A stretch of DNA of 64,000 nt. It comes from Hemicordylus capensis. Taxonomy: Eukaryota; Chordata; Lepidosauria; Squamata; Cordylidae. Below, in pieces: positions 21,500 to 30,279 of the stretch; the stretch's first letter is position 1, and every line of letters begins with the position of its first letter. Under the pieces are notes generated by a model. The model was not told the DNA's origin. It saw only the letters and a program-made list of their open reading frames with translations, and did not search any database. The DNA lies in assembly GCF_027244095.1 (NCBI RefSeq), contig NC_069657.1, positions 145,138,857 through 145,202,856 on the forward strand. The letters run 5' to 3'. A program made the translations under genes and the position numbers.

Positions 21500-22860
21500 T
21501 GCTGTTAAGGTGCAGGGTGTGGCATCTGGAGAATGCCCCCTCCCCCCTTGCCTCATGCACGGGGGAGGGCTATTTGTCCCAGCCCCCTGCTTGAGGCTCC
21601 AAGAAGAAGCTCATTGGGCCTCGGAGCCAGGGGCGGGGCTTGATGGCCGCCTCGGCGTTCCCCCGCCTCAAACTTAGCAGTTTGGATCAGGATTCCGCTG
21701 GAGAAGGAGCACTCCAGAGATGCTCCTCCTCAACGCCGGGCGACCAATCGGTCAGGCTCTTTTCAGCCCAACAGGCCACGTGGAGCCCTGCCAGAAGAGA
21801 GCGCCGCAGCAGCGCTCCTCTGTAGCGCCGGACAGTGCGGATCCCCTCTACAGCGCCGGGCGACGCAGATCCGGGGCCAGGCGGAGCCAGGGTGTTTTGG
21901 CTGGGACTGAGGGGGATGTTATGGAGCCAGTTGCTCCAAACGGTTTTAGATTATGTAGATAAGCATGGTTGTCCTGACATTTTAGTTTTGCACCTGGGAG
22001 AGGATGATCTAGGGAAGCAGACTGGGCTCTCCATTGTACAACAGGCCGCTTCTGATATTTCTGTATTGAGTAACAGGCTTCCGGGTATCCGTTTGATCTG
22101 GACAGAGTGGTTGGGACAGGGTCTGGAGGGGTGTTCGGTCCCTGAGGGGAATAGTACGGGCCCAACGTAAAGCGTCTTTGGCCATAGGCAGACTTATAAT
22201 TGCCATGGGTGGGGCTGTTTTGTGCCAAACAAGCTTGTTTGCCTCCTTACCCCAGTTATTCCATCCAGACGGGGTCCACCTATCCGAGGCGGGCCGTGAC
22301 TTGTATCTGCTTAATCTTCAGAAGGGCCTTAAGGAAGTGTTGGAGAGTAGTGGGGCAGGAAAGTCAAGCTAAGCTAACCTCCCTGTGTGGCATGGACAGT
22401 GCAGGTTGTTGGGGTAAACTAGTGGGTTGGAACACCAGTGAGCACCCTTGGATCATTAAACGGGTGATTGGTCAATCGATCCCTTGTGGTTTGTGCGGCC
22501 CAGGGATGATGATTCGCCATAAACCTGCTTCAGGAATTCACAGGCCCTTGGGCTGCGCGGTCCGGGGCTTGTGAATACTTAGAAGCATCCAGGCACCACA
22601 CTTTGGGGTTGGCTGTGAAAGGGTGGCAGAAGGCTTGCGCATGCTGCCTTCCTGAGCCAGGGTGCATCGCCCAAGCAAGGCGCGGGGGAAGACATGAAGT
22701 CTGAACCCGGTCATTGCTAGGCCCCGGACTGTCTAAGGGAGGGGGGCTTACCCCTATCCAGTCCGCTTATAGTGATCATGTTCTATTCCAATAAAGCTGT
22801 GGCCCTTTACCCACACCTTTGTTGTATGTGTCTTCTTGGGGCCGGGGTCTGGGGACAAAA
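21500..22860 (+). mobile_element. Broken Ngaro-type (DIRS order) remnant, 3' part
   Basis: Forward frames contain DILVLHLGEDDLGKQTG, IRLIWTEWLGQGLEG and HPDGVHLSEAGRDLYLLNL, which parallel the SGNH hydrolase module of the whole Ngaro element at 28395-28987 (LLLHFGGNDL, VVIWSDIT, GDGVHLSPLGMRYFL). Its right end AATAAAGCTGTGGCCC..GTGTCTTCTTGGG..GGTCTGGG resembles the B repeats of that element. The left end has a GGAGGC/GGGGCTTG patch like the A repeats. RT and recombinase parts were not seen, so it is an internally deleted, broken fossil, older than its neighbour. Confidence 0.7.
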
Positions 22861-23192
22861 ACTGAATGTAAATTGCAAGCACCGCAGGTTTTCATTTGCA
22901 TTAGGTGCCCACTTCACACAAAGCCAATGGAGGCCTCCAGTCTTCTGACTCTGGCAGTTTGTTAACTCCGTGTTTGGTACTGGAAGCCTTCTGTTTTGTA
23001 ACTGCTTCCCTCATAAACACAAAGTAATTTTTGGAAAATTTAACTAGGATTTTATTCAGAACTCCAGTTTCTCCTTCTCCTTTCCCTTCCTTTTCTATTT
23101 AACTCCACCCACCCGCCACACACACTCTCTACAGGATCCCCACTGGGACAAACTTCTCCATGACAAAACATAGAAGATTACCAGGTAGAATA
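22861..23192. other. MRGPR 3' flank
   Basis: Nothing recognised. It lies downstream of the MRGPR stop codon on the minus strand and could hold its 3' UTR. Confidence 0.4.
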
Positions 23193-23556
23193 CTACACCT
23201 TCCATTCCTCCCTACAATCTTGTTCCTCATTTAGGGCCCTTTGCAGGATGAAGTGTAGAGATTCCTTGAACCACTTCTCCCTGCGGCTTCCTACTAGAAA
23301 GTAAATGATTGGGTTGATGCTGCTGTTCACAAAAGCAAGCAAATAAGAAAATCCAGGGATGTCAGAATGAGCAAAGCCCATGAGCAGGTGTTTTACACTG
23401 AGAGGGATATCAAAAATGACAAAGAAGAGGACAGTGAGTAATATAGTTCTATACAGGTGTCCTGGTTGGCATCTCTGGAAGTAGCACCTCGTCTTTACAA
23501 AAAGCACCAGGCTGGCCAGAATCATGATGGGGGTGAAGATGGAAAGGTTTGCAATA
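23193..23556 (-). pseudogene. MRGPR-family receptor, 3' part (TM5 to C-terminus)
   Basis: On the minus strand the host reading frame starts at LIANLSIFTPIMILASLVLF (TM5) and runs through FVKTRCYFQRCQPGHLYRTI, the TM6 block LLTVLFFVIFDIPLSVKHLL, and the TM7 block FVNSSINPIIYFLVGSRREK to the tail ESLHFILQRALNEEQ. NSSxNPIIYFLVGS and LQRALxEE are signatures of Mas-related G-protein-coupled receptors, peptide and irritant sensors of sensory neurons. The 25 residues at the front of the open frame (reading into QAAQPRAAAIGW) come from the A1 repeat of the inserted Ngaro element and are not receptor. The TM1-TM4 part is at 30280-30755. The gene is split by the insertion. Confidence 0.93.
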
Positions 23557-23732
23557 AGCCAGCCGATCGCAGCCGCTCTAGGCTGCGCGGCTTGTTTGCC
23601 CTCAGCCCCACCCCCTGGAGCACGTGGCACTGGGAGCTAGCTCCCATTGGCCCGGCTCCCTCTCGGAGGCGGGGCTAGCAGCAGTGAACCGGCAGCAGGC
23701 CTGTGCCGGCTCAGTCCTTCCCTGACCGAGCA
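23557..23732 (+). repeat. Ngaro split repeat A1
   Basis: The 176-bp stretch from AAGCCAGCCGATCGC to CCTGACCGAGCA recurs at 29451-29626. It marks the left end of the element: immediately before it the MRGPR frame resumes on the minus strand. Confidence 0.92.
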
Positions 23733-24436
23733 GAAGGAAGGACGTGCTGCTGCTCAGCTTCGGGGCCTCCACGTGGCCGGCTGGGTACCCGAATCGGAAG
23801 CCGGAGCAGGAGGCCCATGGGAGCGGAACGTCGGGGAGCAGTGCAGCGGCCCTTCGAGCGAGCAGCGGATTGGAGCGGCTCGGCGGCCAGGGCCTCTGTA
23901 GCCCGGCCGCCTGTGGTAACGGGCTCTGGGGGGATCACAGGAGAGGCTTTTAAGTCCTCCTCGGAACAGCCTTTGATCTTCGGGCCTCTCCACACAAGGG
24001 CTTCTAGGCCCCGGCAGGCCCAAGCTGCCCGGCATCGAGTGAGGGCAGCAGGCCGCCCCAGGCCCTCAGTAGGCCGCGCCAGGCCTTCAGCGGGGGGGCA
24101 ATTGACTAACCCGGTCATCTGGGGGGAGGGTTGATTGGACGTTGGGGGTGTTGGCTTGAACTGTGTGAACCCCTTCAACCCAGGGCCCGTTTAGGCCTTC
24201 TGCTAAGGGCGGCCTTTGCCTTTATTGTCGGGCCTGTAGGGCCTAACCCCCCCCACACACACACCCATTTGGGGGGCCTGCATTGACTAGGTCTCCCTGG
24301 TGGGCTCGTGGGCCTCCCCTGCCGGGCCTAAGCTCCATTTGGGGGCCTTTCAGTGGGGCTGGGCCTTACCACGGCTAGGTGGGGCAGGCGCTGTGACTCA
24401 TAGGCCTTCCTTGCCAGCGTAGGCCTCAGTCAGGCC

Positions 24437-25834
24437 TTGCGCCGGCCAGGTCACTCGTTTACGCACTTGAGGGCAGGGTACAGGCCCATAAGCTTCATCC
24501 TTTGGGACATGGGCCCTAAGAAAGCCCCAGTTAAGAAAGCCCCAGTTAAAAAGGGTGGGAAGGCTCCAGCCAAGAAGGGTGGCAAGCCAACGCGGCCACC
24601 TAAGAGGCCAAACGCACCCGCCGAATCCTCCTCCGACGATGAGGGCGATTTGGAACTGGGCGCCATCAGGGCGTTTATAGCATGGCTGCAGGCCCTTGAG
24701 AGGCAGCGCACCACTCTAGAGGGCGACGAGGCGGGCGGGGGGCCTTCGGGGGTGCCCCCACATGCAAAAAAGTCAAACAGGGCGGAAAAGAAGGCAAAAC
24801 TAATGCAGGGCTTTGCTGACCGTCTAGCAGCTTTGGAGGCGGCGGCGGGAACTGCCCACGAGGAACCAGCGGGGATCACGACACAACCGGCGGACTCAGG
24901 ACCGGGAGACGGCAGGGACGACAATGGTGAGTCCCCACAGGGGGCCTGGCCGTGGGGACTGCCCTTTAGCACCCCCTACGGACCATATGGGTGGTTCCCA
25001 GGGCCAGTTAACTGGGCATCTCCACACGCCACCTGTAATCAGGTCTGGCAAGGGGGGAGCGCTGCTTTGCCCACCCAGGGGCCAACGGCGCAGTTCAGCT
25101 CTGCTTGGCATACTGGGGATGGGCCCGTACCCTTGGGGGACCACCTCCTTCCAGCAGTTAAGGAACGGATTTGGAAAGGAGAGTGCGTTGACGTGTTCCA
25201 ATTGCTCTTCAAGGAGCCGGAGCCACTGGAGAAGGAGGGGTCCCAGGGGAAGGACAAGGAGAGGACAAAGCGGAAGCCCATTGAGCATAATTGGGCAAAT
25301 TGGGTTTCGGGGTACACAATCTACATGGGTGTTCTGATGCAGAAATATCCAGAGCGGGGCCCCGCTCTCGTTAAGTATTTTGATATTATACACAGAGCCT
25401 TCATGGACTTTGCTGGTAATGCCTGGGAGCGCTACGACCAAGCGTTCCGCAAGCGCGCCTCCAGCAATGCGGGTATATCCTGGGAAAGGCAGCACCCCGA
25501 GTTATGGCTTCAGATTATGACACCCGCGAGGCCCTTGGTTGGCGAGCGCGCCGACAGCGGGCACCTCATTTCCAAAACACCGGCAGTGTCAGCGGCTTCG
25601 GCCTCAGGCGCACAGGGGGTTCAAGGTCCCCTGGTGTGCTGGGAATTTAACAAGAACGGGAAGTGTGCCCGCTCCCCGTGCAAGTACCGGCATGACTGTG
25701 GCTTCTGCGGTGGGCGGCACGCCAGTATCTACTGCCAGCGGGCCAAAGCCCTTAGGGGAAAAGGGGGATACCAAGGCCCGGGAGGGGCAAAGGGCCCAGC
25801 AGCCACGGCTGGAAAAGGGCCCCAGCCCAATTAA
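24437..25834 (+). CDS. Ngaro gag-like protein
   Basis: A 465-codon frame; the methionine at 24509 (MGPKKAPVKK) is a more natural start than the first. Order of features: lysine- and proline-rich basic N-terminus with KKAPVKK repeats, an acidic serine patch (SSSDDEGD), a helical central region with HNWANWVSGYTIYMGVLMQK that parallels the conserved core of DIRS/Ngaro gag proteins, and a C-terminal CCCH-like zinc knuckle (CWEFNKNGKCARSPCKYRHD, then CGFCGGRHASIYC). Its role would be particle formation and RNA binding. It overlaps the next frame, which is in a different register. Part of the Ngaro fossil; it looks whole. Confidence 0.8.
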   Translation: MRRPGHSFTHLRAGYRPISFILWDMGPKKAPVKKAPVKKGGKAPAKKGGKPTRPPKRPNAPAESSSDDEGDLELGAIRAFIAWLQALERQRTTLEGDEAGGGPSGVPPHAKKSNRAEKKAKLMQGFADRLAALEAAAGTAHEEPAGITTQPADSGPGDGRDDNGESPQGAWPWGLPFSTPYGPYGWFPGPVNWASPHATCNQVWQGGSAALPTQGPTAQFSSAWHTGDGPVPLGDHLLPAVKERIWKGECVDVFQLLFKEPEPLEKEGSQGKDKERTKRKPIEHNWANWVSGYTIYMGVLMQKYPERGPALVKYFDIIHRAFMDFAGNAWERYDQAFRKRASSNAGISWERQHPELWLQIMTPARPLVGERADSGHLISKTPAVSAASASGAQGVQGPLVCWEFNKNGKCARSPCKYRHDCGFCGGRHASIYCQRAKALRGKGGYQGPGGAKGPAATAGKGPQPN

Positions 25835-27392
25835 AATCCCGGTGCTCCGGAGGCTGCTGCGTGACTACCCTAACAGGGAGCGCGCACGCTATATTGAGGA
25901 CGGTTTTGTGAAGGGGTTTAGGATTCCGTGCCAATCCAGGCGGGTCCATAGTTTTGCACGCAACCTAAAATCGGTTAGGGGGATGGAACACATAGTAGCG
26001 AAAAAGATAGCCAAGGAGGTGTCTCTGGGGAGGGTGCTGGGCCCCTTTGACAGGCTGCCACTGCCAACATTGCGGGTATCCCCTTTGGGCGTGGTCCCTA
26101 AGAAGGCGCCGGGAGAGTATAGGCTTATCCACCACCTGTCCTACCCAAGGGGCGACTCGGTTAACGATGGGATACCGGCGGACCTTTGCTCAGTACGGTA
26201 TACATCGTTTGATGAGGCTGTGGCCATGATCAGGGGCTGCGGGCCTCGGGCACTGATGGCGAAGTGCGACATTGAATCCGCCTTCCGCCTCCTGCCCGTG
26301 CACCCTGATGACTTTGACCTTTTGGGCTTCGCATTTAAAGGGGGATTTTACATCGACAGAGCCCTCCCCATGGGATGCTCGGTCTCCTGTGCGGCCTTTG
26401 AGGCTTTCAGCTCTATGCTGGAATGGGCACTGCGCCGGAGGGCGGGGCTACGCTCCTCCGCTCACTATTTAGATGACTTTATTTTCGGAGGAAGGGAGGG
26501 CTCTGGCCAATGCCTACACTTACTGCGCTCATTCAGGGCACTCTGCGGGGATCTGGGGGTGCCACTGGCTAAGGACAAGACAGAGGGCCCGACCACGAAG
26601 GGGATAGAGCTGGACACGGTGGGACAGCTCTCACGCCTCCCCGGGGACAAGCTCGGCATCATGAGGGAATTGCTCAGGGAATGCAGAGAGGCTAGGAAGG
26701 TAACGCTACGCAAATTGCAATCGCTGGTTGGCCACCTGAACTTCGCTTGCAGGGTGGTGGCTCCAGGCCGCCCCTTTTTAAGGCGCCTGTGTGACGCCAT
26801 GGTGGGGTGTAATCGACCCCATTTCCTCATTAGGGTGTCTACCGCCATGAGGGAGGATATGGGGCTCTGGCTCAGGTTCCTGGAGTCCTTTAATGGGGTG
26901 TCATTCTGGCGTTCTTCCCAGCTGCTCGAGGCCGACTTCCAGGTTCAGTCAGACGCCGCGGGCGGCCTTGGGTTCGGCCTGTACCTGAGAGGGCGCTGGT
27001 GCGCAGAACGATGGCCGGGCAGCTGGTCGGAACAGGGAATCACAAGGGATCTCACCTTCCTCGAACTCTTCCCCATTGTGGTGGCGGTGCACATTTGGGC
27101 CGAGTCCTTCAAGGACTCGGTCGTGCGTTTCTGGTGCGATAATTTGGCCGTGGTTCAGATTATTAATAGCCAGACATCCAAATCACAGAGGGTGATGGGG
27201 CTGGTGCGGGCCCTGGTTCTAACATGCCTTCGCCATAACACGCTCTTCACCGCCCAGCATGTTCCAGGGGTGCAGAACGAGGTGGCAGATGCCCTGTCTC
27301 GCTTCCAGATGCAGCGCTTCCGGAAGCTGGCACCTGGAGCCGCCAAGGAGCCCGAGCAGGTGCCCGAATGGTTGTGGAACCTTGGGATGTAG
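25539..27392 (+). CDS. Ngaro reverse transcriptase and RNase H
   Basis: The frame opens inside the gag frame in another register; polymerase likeness starts only near residue 90 (KIPVLRRLLRDYPNRERARY). Reverse transcriptase blocks: SPLGVVPKKAPGEYRLIHHL, MAKCDIESAFRLLPV, LPMGCSVSCAAFEAFSSML and the catalytic YLDD at about residues 309-312. RNase H follows from about residue 468: QVQSDAAGGLGFGLYL, LTFLELFPIVVAVHIW, FWCDNLAVVQIIN and HVPGVQNEVADALSR supply the acidic residues. This RT-RH arrangement without an integrase or protease is typical of DIRS-order elements. It ends by overlapping the recombinase frame by 25 bases. Confidence 0.92.
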   Translation: MASAPTAGTSFPKHRQCQRLRPQAHRGFKVPWCAGNLTRTGSVPAPRASTGMTVASAVGGTPVSTASGPKPLGEKGDTKAREGQRAQQPRLEKGPSPIKIPVLRRLLRDYPNRERARYIEDGFVKGFRIPCQSRRVHSFARNLKSVRGMEHIVAKKIAKEVSLGRVLGPFDRLPLPTLRVSPLGVVPKKAPGEYRLIHHLSYPRGDSVNDGIPADLCSVRYTSFDEAVAMIRGCGPRALMAKCDIESAFRLLPVHPDDFDLLGFAFKGGFYIDRALPMGCSVSCAAFEAFSSMLEWALRRRAGLRSSAHYLDDFIFGGREGSGQCLHLLRSFRALCGDLGVPLAKDKTEGPTTKGIELDTVGQLSRLPGDKLGIMRELLRECREARKVTLRKLQSLVGHLNFACRVVAPGRPFLRRLCDAMVGCNRPHFLIRVSTAMREDMGLWLRFLESFNGVSFWRSSQLLEADFQVQSDAAGGLGFGLYLRGRWCAERWPGSWSEQGITRDLTFLELFPIVVAVHIWAESFKDSVVRFWCDNLAVVQIINSQTSKSQRVMGLVRALVLTCLRHNTLFTAQHVPGVQNEVADALSRFQMQRFRKLAPGAAKEPEQVPEWLWNLGM

Positions 27393-28276
27393 AGGCGTTT
27401 AGGGCCATCCAAGCCTCCATAGCGCCCAGGACACGGGTTGCCTACGACAAAAGGGTCAGGGCCTTTCTGCAGTTTAGAGCTCAGGTAGGATTGGTCCATG
27501 TGTGGCCTGTGCCGCCGGAACAGCTGATGCAGTACCTGGTGCACCTCCGTGCCCAGGGGCTGGCGGTGAGCACCATGGCCGGCCATTTGGCTGCGCTGGC
27601 TTTCTTTGGGAAAGCAAGGGGCCTCCCCGACCATTCTGGGGACTTCAGGGTCCGGCGCATGCTGGAGGGCTGGGCGAGGGAGACGCCCGTGCAACCTGAC
27701 CGACGTAGGCCGGTCACCCCAGAGGCGCTGCAGCTGGCACTGCGGCAACTTGCCGGGGTTTGTGCGTCTCCTTATGAGGAGGTCCTGTTCAGGGCGGCAG
27801 CCTTGGTTGCTTTCTTCGGGGCCTTTAGGGTTGGAGAGATGTTCCCCAGGAGCAGGCGCGGCCCCACAAGTAGGGTACTTCAATTCAGTGACCTCACCGT
27901 GGGTGCTTCCCGGGTGGTACTGCACCTTAGGTTTTCAAAAACAGATCAGAGAGGCAAGGGGCAGAGTGTCGCGCTGCATGCCGCTGGTGACCCGGGCTTG
28001 TGCCCAGTCCGTGCACTGGAGGACTACACGGAGGCCAGGGGTTCAGCTATGGGGCGCCTCTTTATCCACGCTAATGGGCGCCACGTGACCCAATTCCAGT
28101 TTTGGGCGGTGATGAGGAGAGCCTTTGTGGCGGCGGGGGTGCCTACCCAGGATCTGGCCCCCCACTCCTTTCGGATTGGGGCGGCTTCCATGGCTGCTCG
28201 GATGGGTTATTCGGGCCTGGAAATCCGGCGGCTGGGCAGGTGGCGGTCAGCGGCTTACCGCCGATACGTGCGGTAG
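27368..28276 (+). CDS. Ngaro tyrosine recombinase
   Basis: A 302-residue tyrosine recombinase that would insert circular element DNA without staggered cuts. N-terminal SAM-like DNA-binding half: RTRVAYDKRVRAFLQFRAQ and QYLVHLRAQGLAVSTMAGHL. Catalytic half: first arginine in AAFFGAFRVGEMF-like context (FFGAFRVGEM, about residue 152), lysine in FSKTDQRGKG, HSFR at about residue 266, GRWRS, and the nucleophile tyrosine in AYRRYVR at the very C-terminus. The full RKHRWY set is present. Start overlaps the RT-RH frame. Confidence 0.93.
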   Translation: MVVEPWDVEAFRAIQASIAPRTRVAYDKRVRAFLQFRAQVGLVHVWPVPPEQLMQYLVHLRAQGLAVSTMAGHLAALAFFGKARGLPDHSGDFRVRRMLEGWARETPVQPDRRRPVTPEALQLALRQLAGVCASPYEEVLFRAAALVAFFGAFRVGEMFPRSRRGPTSRVLQFSDLTVGASRVVLHLRFSKTDQRGKGQSVALHAAGDPGLCPVRALEDYTEARGSAMGRLFIHANGRHVTQFQFWAVMRRAFVAAGVPTQDLAPHSFRIGAASMAARMGYSGLEIRRLGRWRSAAYRRYVR

Positions 28277-28394
28277 ATGGGCGCATAAATTCTGCCCCAC
28301 CCCACCCCCACCCACGAACCATTTATTTGTGCCACTCCTAACGCTTTCTCCTCTTGCGCAGGGCCTCAGTCGGCTGGGCCGAGGGCGGCCGGGC

Positions 28395-28987
28395 AGCGCG
28401 CAAGAGTCCTCATACTGGGCCATTCCTTCATTTTCTGGGCACGCAAGTGGGCGCAGAGCGCCGACCCTGGAACCCAGCTTGGTTTGGGGCGTTGGGCCAC
28501 TGTGGAGTGGCTTGGCCGGCGGGGCATGCGGAGGGCCCAGTTCCTGCCGATGCTGCACGAGTTCCTGGAAGGGAATCCTGTCCCGGATGTCCTGCTGCTG
28601 CATTTTGGAGGCAACGACCTGGTGGACCAGTCTGGCATTTCGCTCTCAAGACAGATTGCCCAGGACCTGGTGGTCGCCCTCTCCTGGTGCCCAGGGCTGG
28701 TGGTCATCTGGTCTGACATCACTCAGCGGCGAGTCTGGAGGGGGGCGGTGAAGCAGAACAAGGTAGATAGGGCTAGGCGCGGGGTGAACGCGGCCATGGC
28801 GCGCTTCATCGCCTCAAAGGGGGGTGGGTGCATCCCACACAACGACATCGCGTTCTCGCTCCCCCAGTTATTCAGGGGTGATGGGGTGCACTTGTCCCCC
28901 CTTGGTATGAGGTATTTCTTAGACGATCTGCGGCTGGGGTTGGCAACAGTGCTGTTAGGCCTGTGGGGTGGCGGGGCGTCAAGCTAG
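28395..28987 (+). CDS. Ngaro SGNH-hydrolase-like protein
   Basis: The reading frame from about 28395 gives RVLILGHSFIFWARKWA (block I, with GHS in place of the usual GDS), FGGNDL (block III), VVIWSDIT, and GDGVHLSPLGMRYFLDDL (block V, with the D-x-x-H dyad). This is the SGNH/GDSL esterase fold carried by many vertebrate Ngaro elements; its substrate is not known. No ATG opens the frame near the first block. A pyrimidine-rich run ending in GCGCAG at about 28362 looks like a splice acceptor, so this module may be expressed by splicing, which is inference. The last codons end just before repeat B1. Confidence 0.85.
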
Positions 28988-29000
28988 GCTGACGCCCGCT

Positions 29001-29450
29001 GTGGCGGGCACAGTGCGGAGGTGAGCGGCTGATGCGGTGCGGCACCTTAGGTAAGCTTTAGCTGTAAGGTGGAGGGGCAGATCCCTTGAGGCTTTACAGA
29101 TCAGGGATGCTGCCTTGCTCCCATCTCCCTGCAACCGACACCCTTCCGTATGGCTTTACAGCGTCGGACAGGTGATGTAAATTGCAGGGTCCTGACCTTA
29201 GGTCGGCAACGAAGGGCGCCCCCTTCTGGAAGGTGGGCCGCCTGGAGCCGAGGTGTCTGTGCCATGAGATTCTAGGGCGGGGGTGGCCACGTGGTGGCCC
29301 CCCCCATCCGAGCCCGCACTGTTGCTGCTCTGAATGCCAACCCCAGCTGCCGTGCCTGTGCAGGCACTGTCTTAAAACCTTGTACCCCTAATAAAGTGAC
29401 CAGTTCCTCCATAATACTTCTGTGTCCGTGTCTCCTTGGGTCTGGGTGCA
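29001..29450 (+). repeat. Ngaro split repeat B1
   Basis: From TGGCGGGCACAGTGCGGAGG to CTTGGGTCTGGGTGCA, repeated at 29830-30278 with about four differences. It contains an AATAAAGTGACC polyadenylation signal about 60 bp before its end, so element transcripts could end here or in B2. Confidence 0.92.
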
Positions 29451-29626
29451 AGCCAGCCGATCGCAGCCGCTCTAGGCTGCGCGGCTTGTTTGCCCTCAGC
29501 CCCACCCCCTGGAGCACGTGGCACTGGGAGCTAGCTCCCATTGGCCCGGCTCCGTCTCGGAGGCGGGGCTAGCAGCAGTGAACCGGCAGCAGGCCTGTGC
29601 CGGCTCAGTCCTTCCCTGACCGAGCA
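29451..29626 (+). repeat. Ngaro split repeat A2
   Basis: A near-exact copy of A1, joined directly to the end of B1. The direct B1-A2 join is what a circular DNA intermediate would contain. Confidence 0.92.
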
Positions 29627-29829
29627 CCCTCCCTCCCTCCCTCTGGCATAGGTTGGGCTTTGCTGGTCGCCGTTTGGGGCCGGGCAGGAATTTTTTGGGT
29701 ATACGCTTGATTGGCCTTAGCGTGCACCTTTTTTCGCCTGCCTCAACCTATACCAGTTAGTAGCAAGGTTGCTTAGCGGGATTGATTAGTTAGCCAGGGA
29801 ATAGCTTGTGGTCACTTTTACCACGGGGT
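29627..29829 (+). other. Unique spacer between A2 and B2 of the Ngaro element
   Basis: About 203 bp that match neither A nor B. It starts with a CCCT run (CCCTCCCTCCCTCCCT) and has no coding likeness. It departs from a strict A1-ORFs-B1-A2-B2 plan, where A2 and B2 usually abut. Confidence 0.6.
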
Positions 29830-30278
29830 TGGCGGGCACAGTGCGGAGGTGAGCGGCTGATGCGGTGCGGCACCTTAGGTAAGCTTTAGCTGTAAGGTGG
29901 AGGGGCAGATCCCTTGAGGCTTTACAGATCAGGGATGCTGCCTTGCTCCCACCTCCCTGCAACCGACACCCTTCCGTATGGCTTTACAGCGTCGGACAGG
30001 TGATGTAAATTGCAGGGTCCTGACCTTAGGTCGGCAACGAAGGGCGCCCCCTTCTGGAAGGTGGGCCGCCTGGAGCCGAGGTGTCTGTGCCATGAGATTC
30101 TAGGGCGGGGGTGGCCACGTGGTGCCCCCCCCCATCCGAGCCCGCACTGTTGCTGCTCTGAATGCCAACCCCAGCTGCCGTGCCTGTGCAGGCACTGTCT
30201 TAAAACCTTGTACCCCTAATAAAGTGACCATTTCCTCCATAATACTTCTGTGTCCGTGTCTCCTTGGGTCTGGGTGCA
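29830..30278 (+). repeat. Ngaro split repeat B2, right end of the element
   Basis: A copy of B1 ending GGTCTGGGTGCA; the next bases resume the MRGPR coding sequence on the minus strand. It also carries the AATAAAGTGACC signal. Confidence 0.92.
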
Positions 30279-30279
30279 A

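Larger units (their letters stand above)
23557..30278 (+). mobile_element. Ngaro element (DIRS-order, tyrosine-recombinase retroelement), looks whole
   Basis: The layout is A1 (23557-23732), coding region, B1 (29001-29450), A2 (29451-29626), spacer, B2 (29830-30278): the split direct repeats that define Ngaro elements. Four coding modules lie in order: gag-like, RT with RNase H, tyrosine recombinase, SGNH hydrolase. I see no break in any module. A1 and A2 differ at about one site in 176, and B1 and B2 at about four sites in 450, so the copy looks young. It has no flanking target-site duplication, as expected for this order, which integrates by recombinase. It sits inside an MRGPR gene, in the opposite orientation. 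Confidence 0.93.

Noticed and set aside
23193-23630. The 145-codon frame as a complete small receptor-like gene
   Set aside because: Its first 25 codons are the Ngaro A1 repeat in antisense; only the part from TM5 is receptor.
24451-25495. Antisense frames of 173 and 199 codons opposite the Ngaro gag-like gene
   Set aside because: Shadows of a GC-rich coding strand with no domain likeness.
28395-28987. SGNH hydrolase as a host lipase or acetylhydrolase gene
   Set aside because: It lies between the recombinase and the B1 repeat, and the same domain sits in the neighbouring Ngaro remnant; it belongs to the element.
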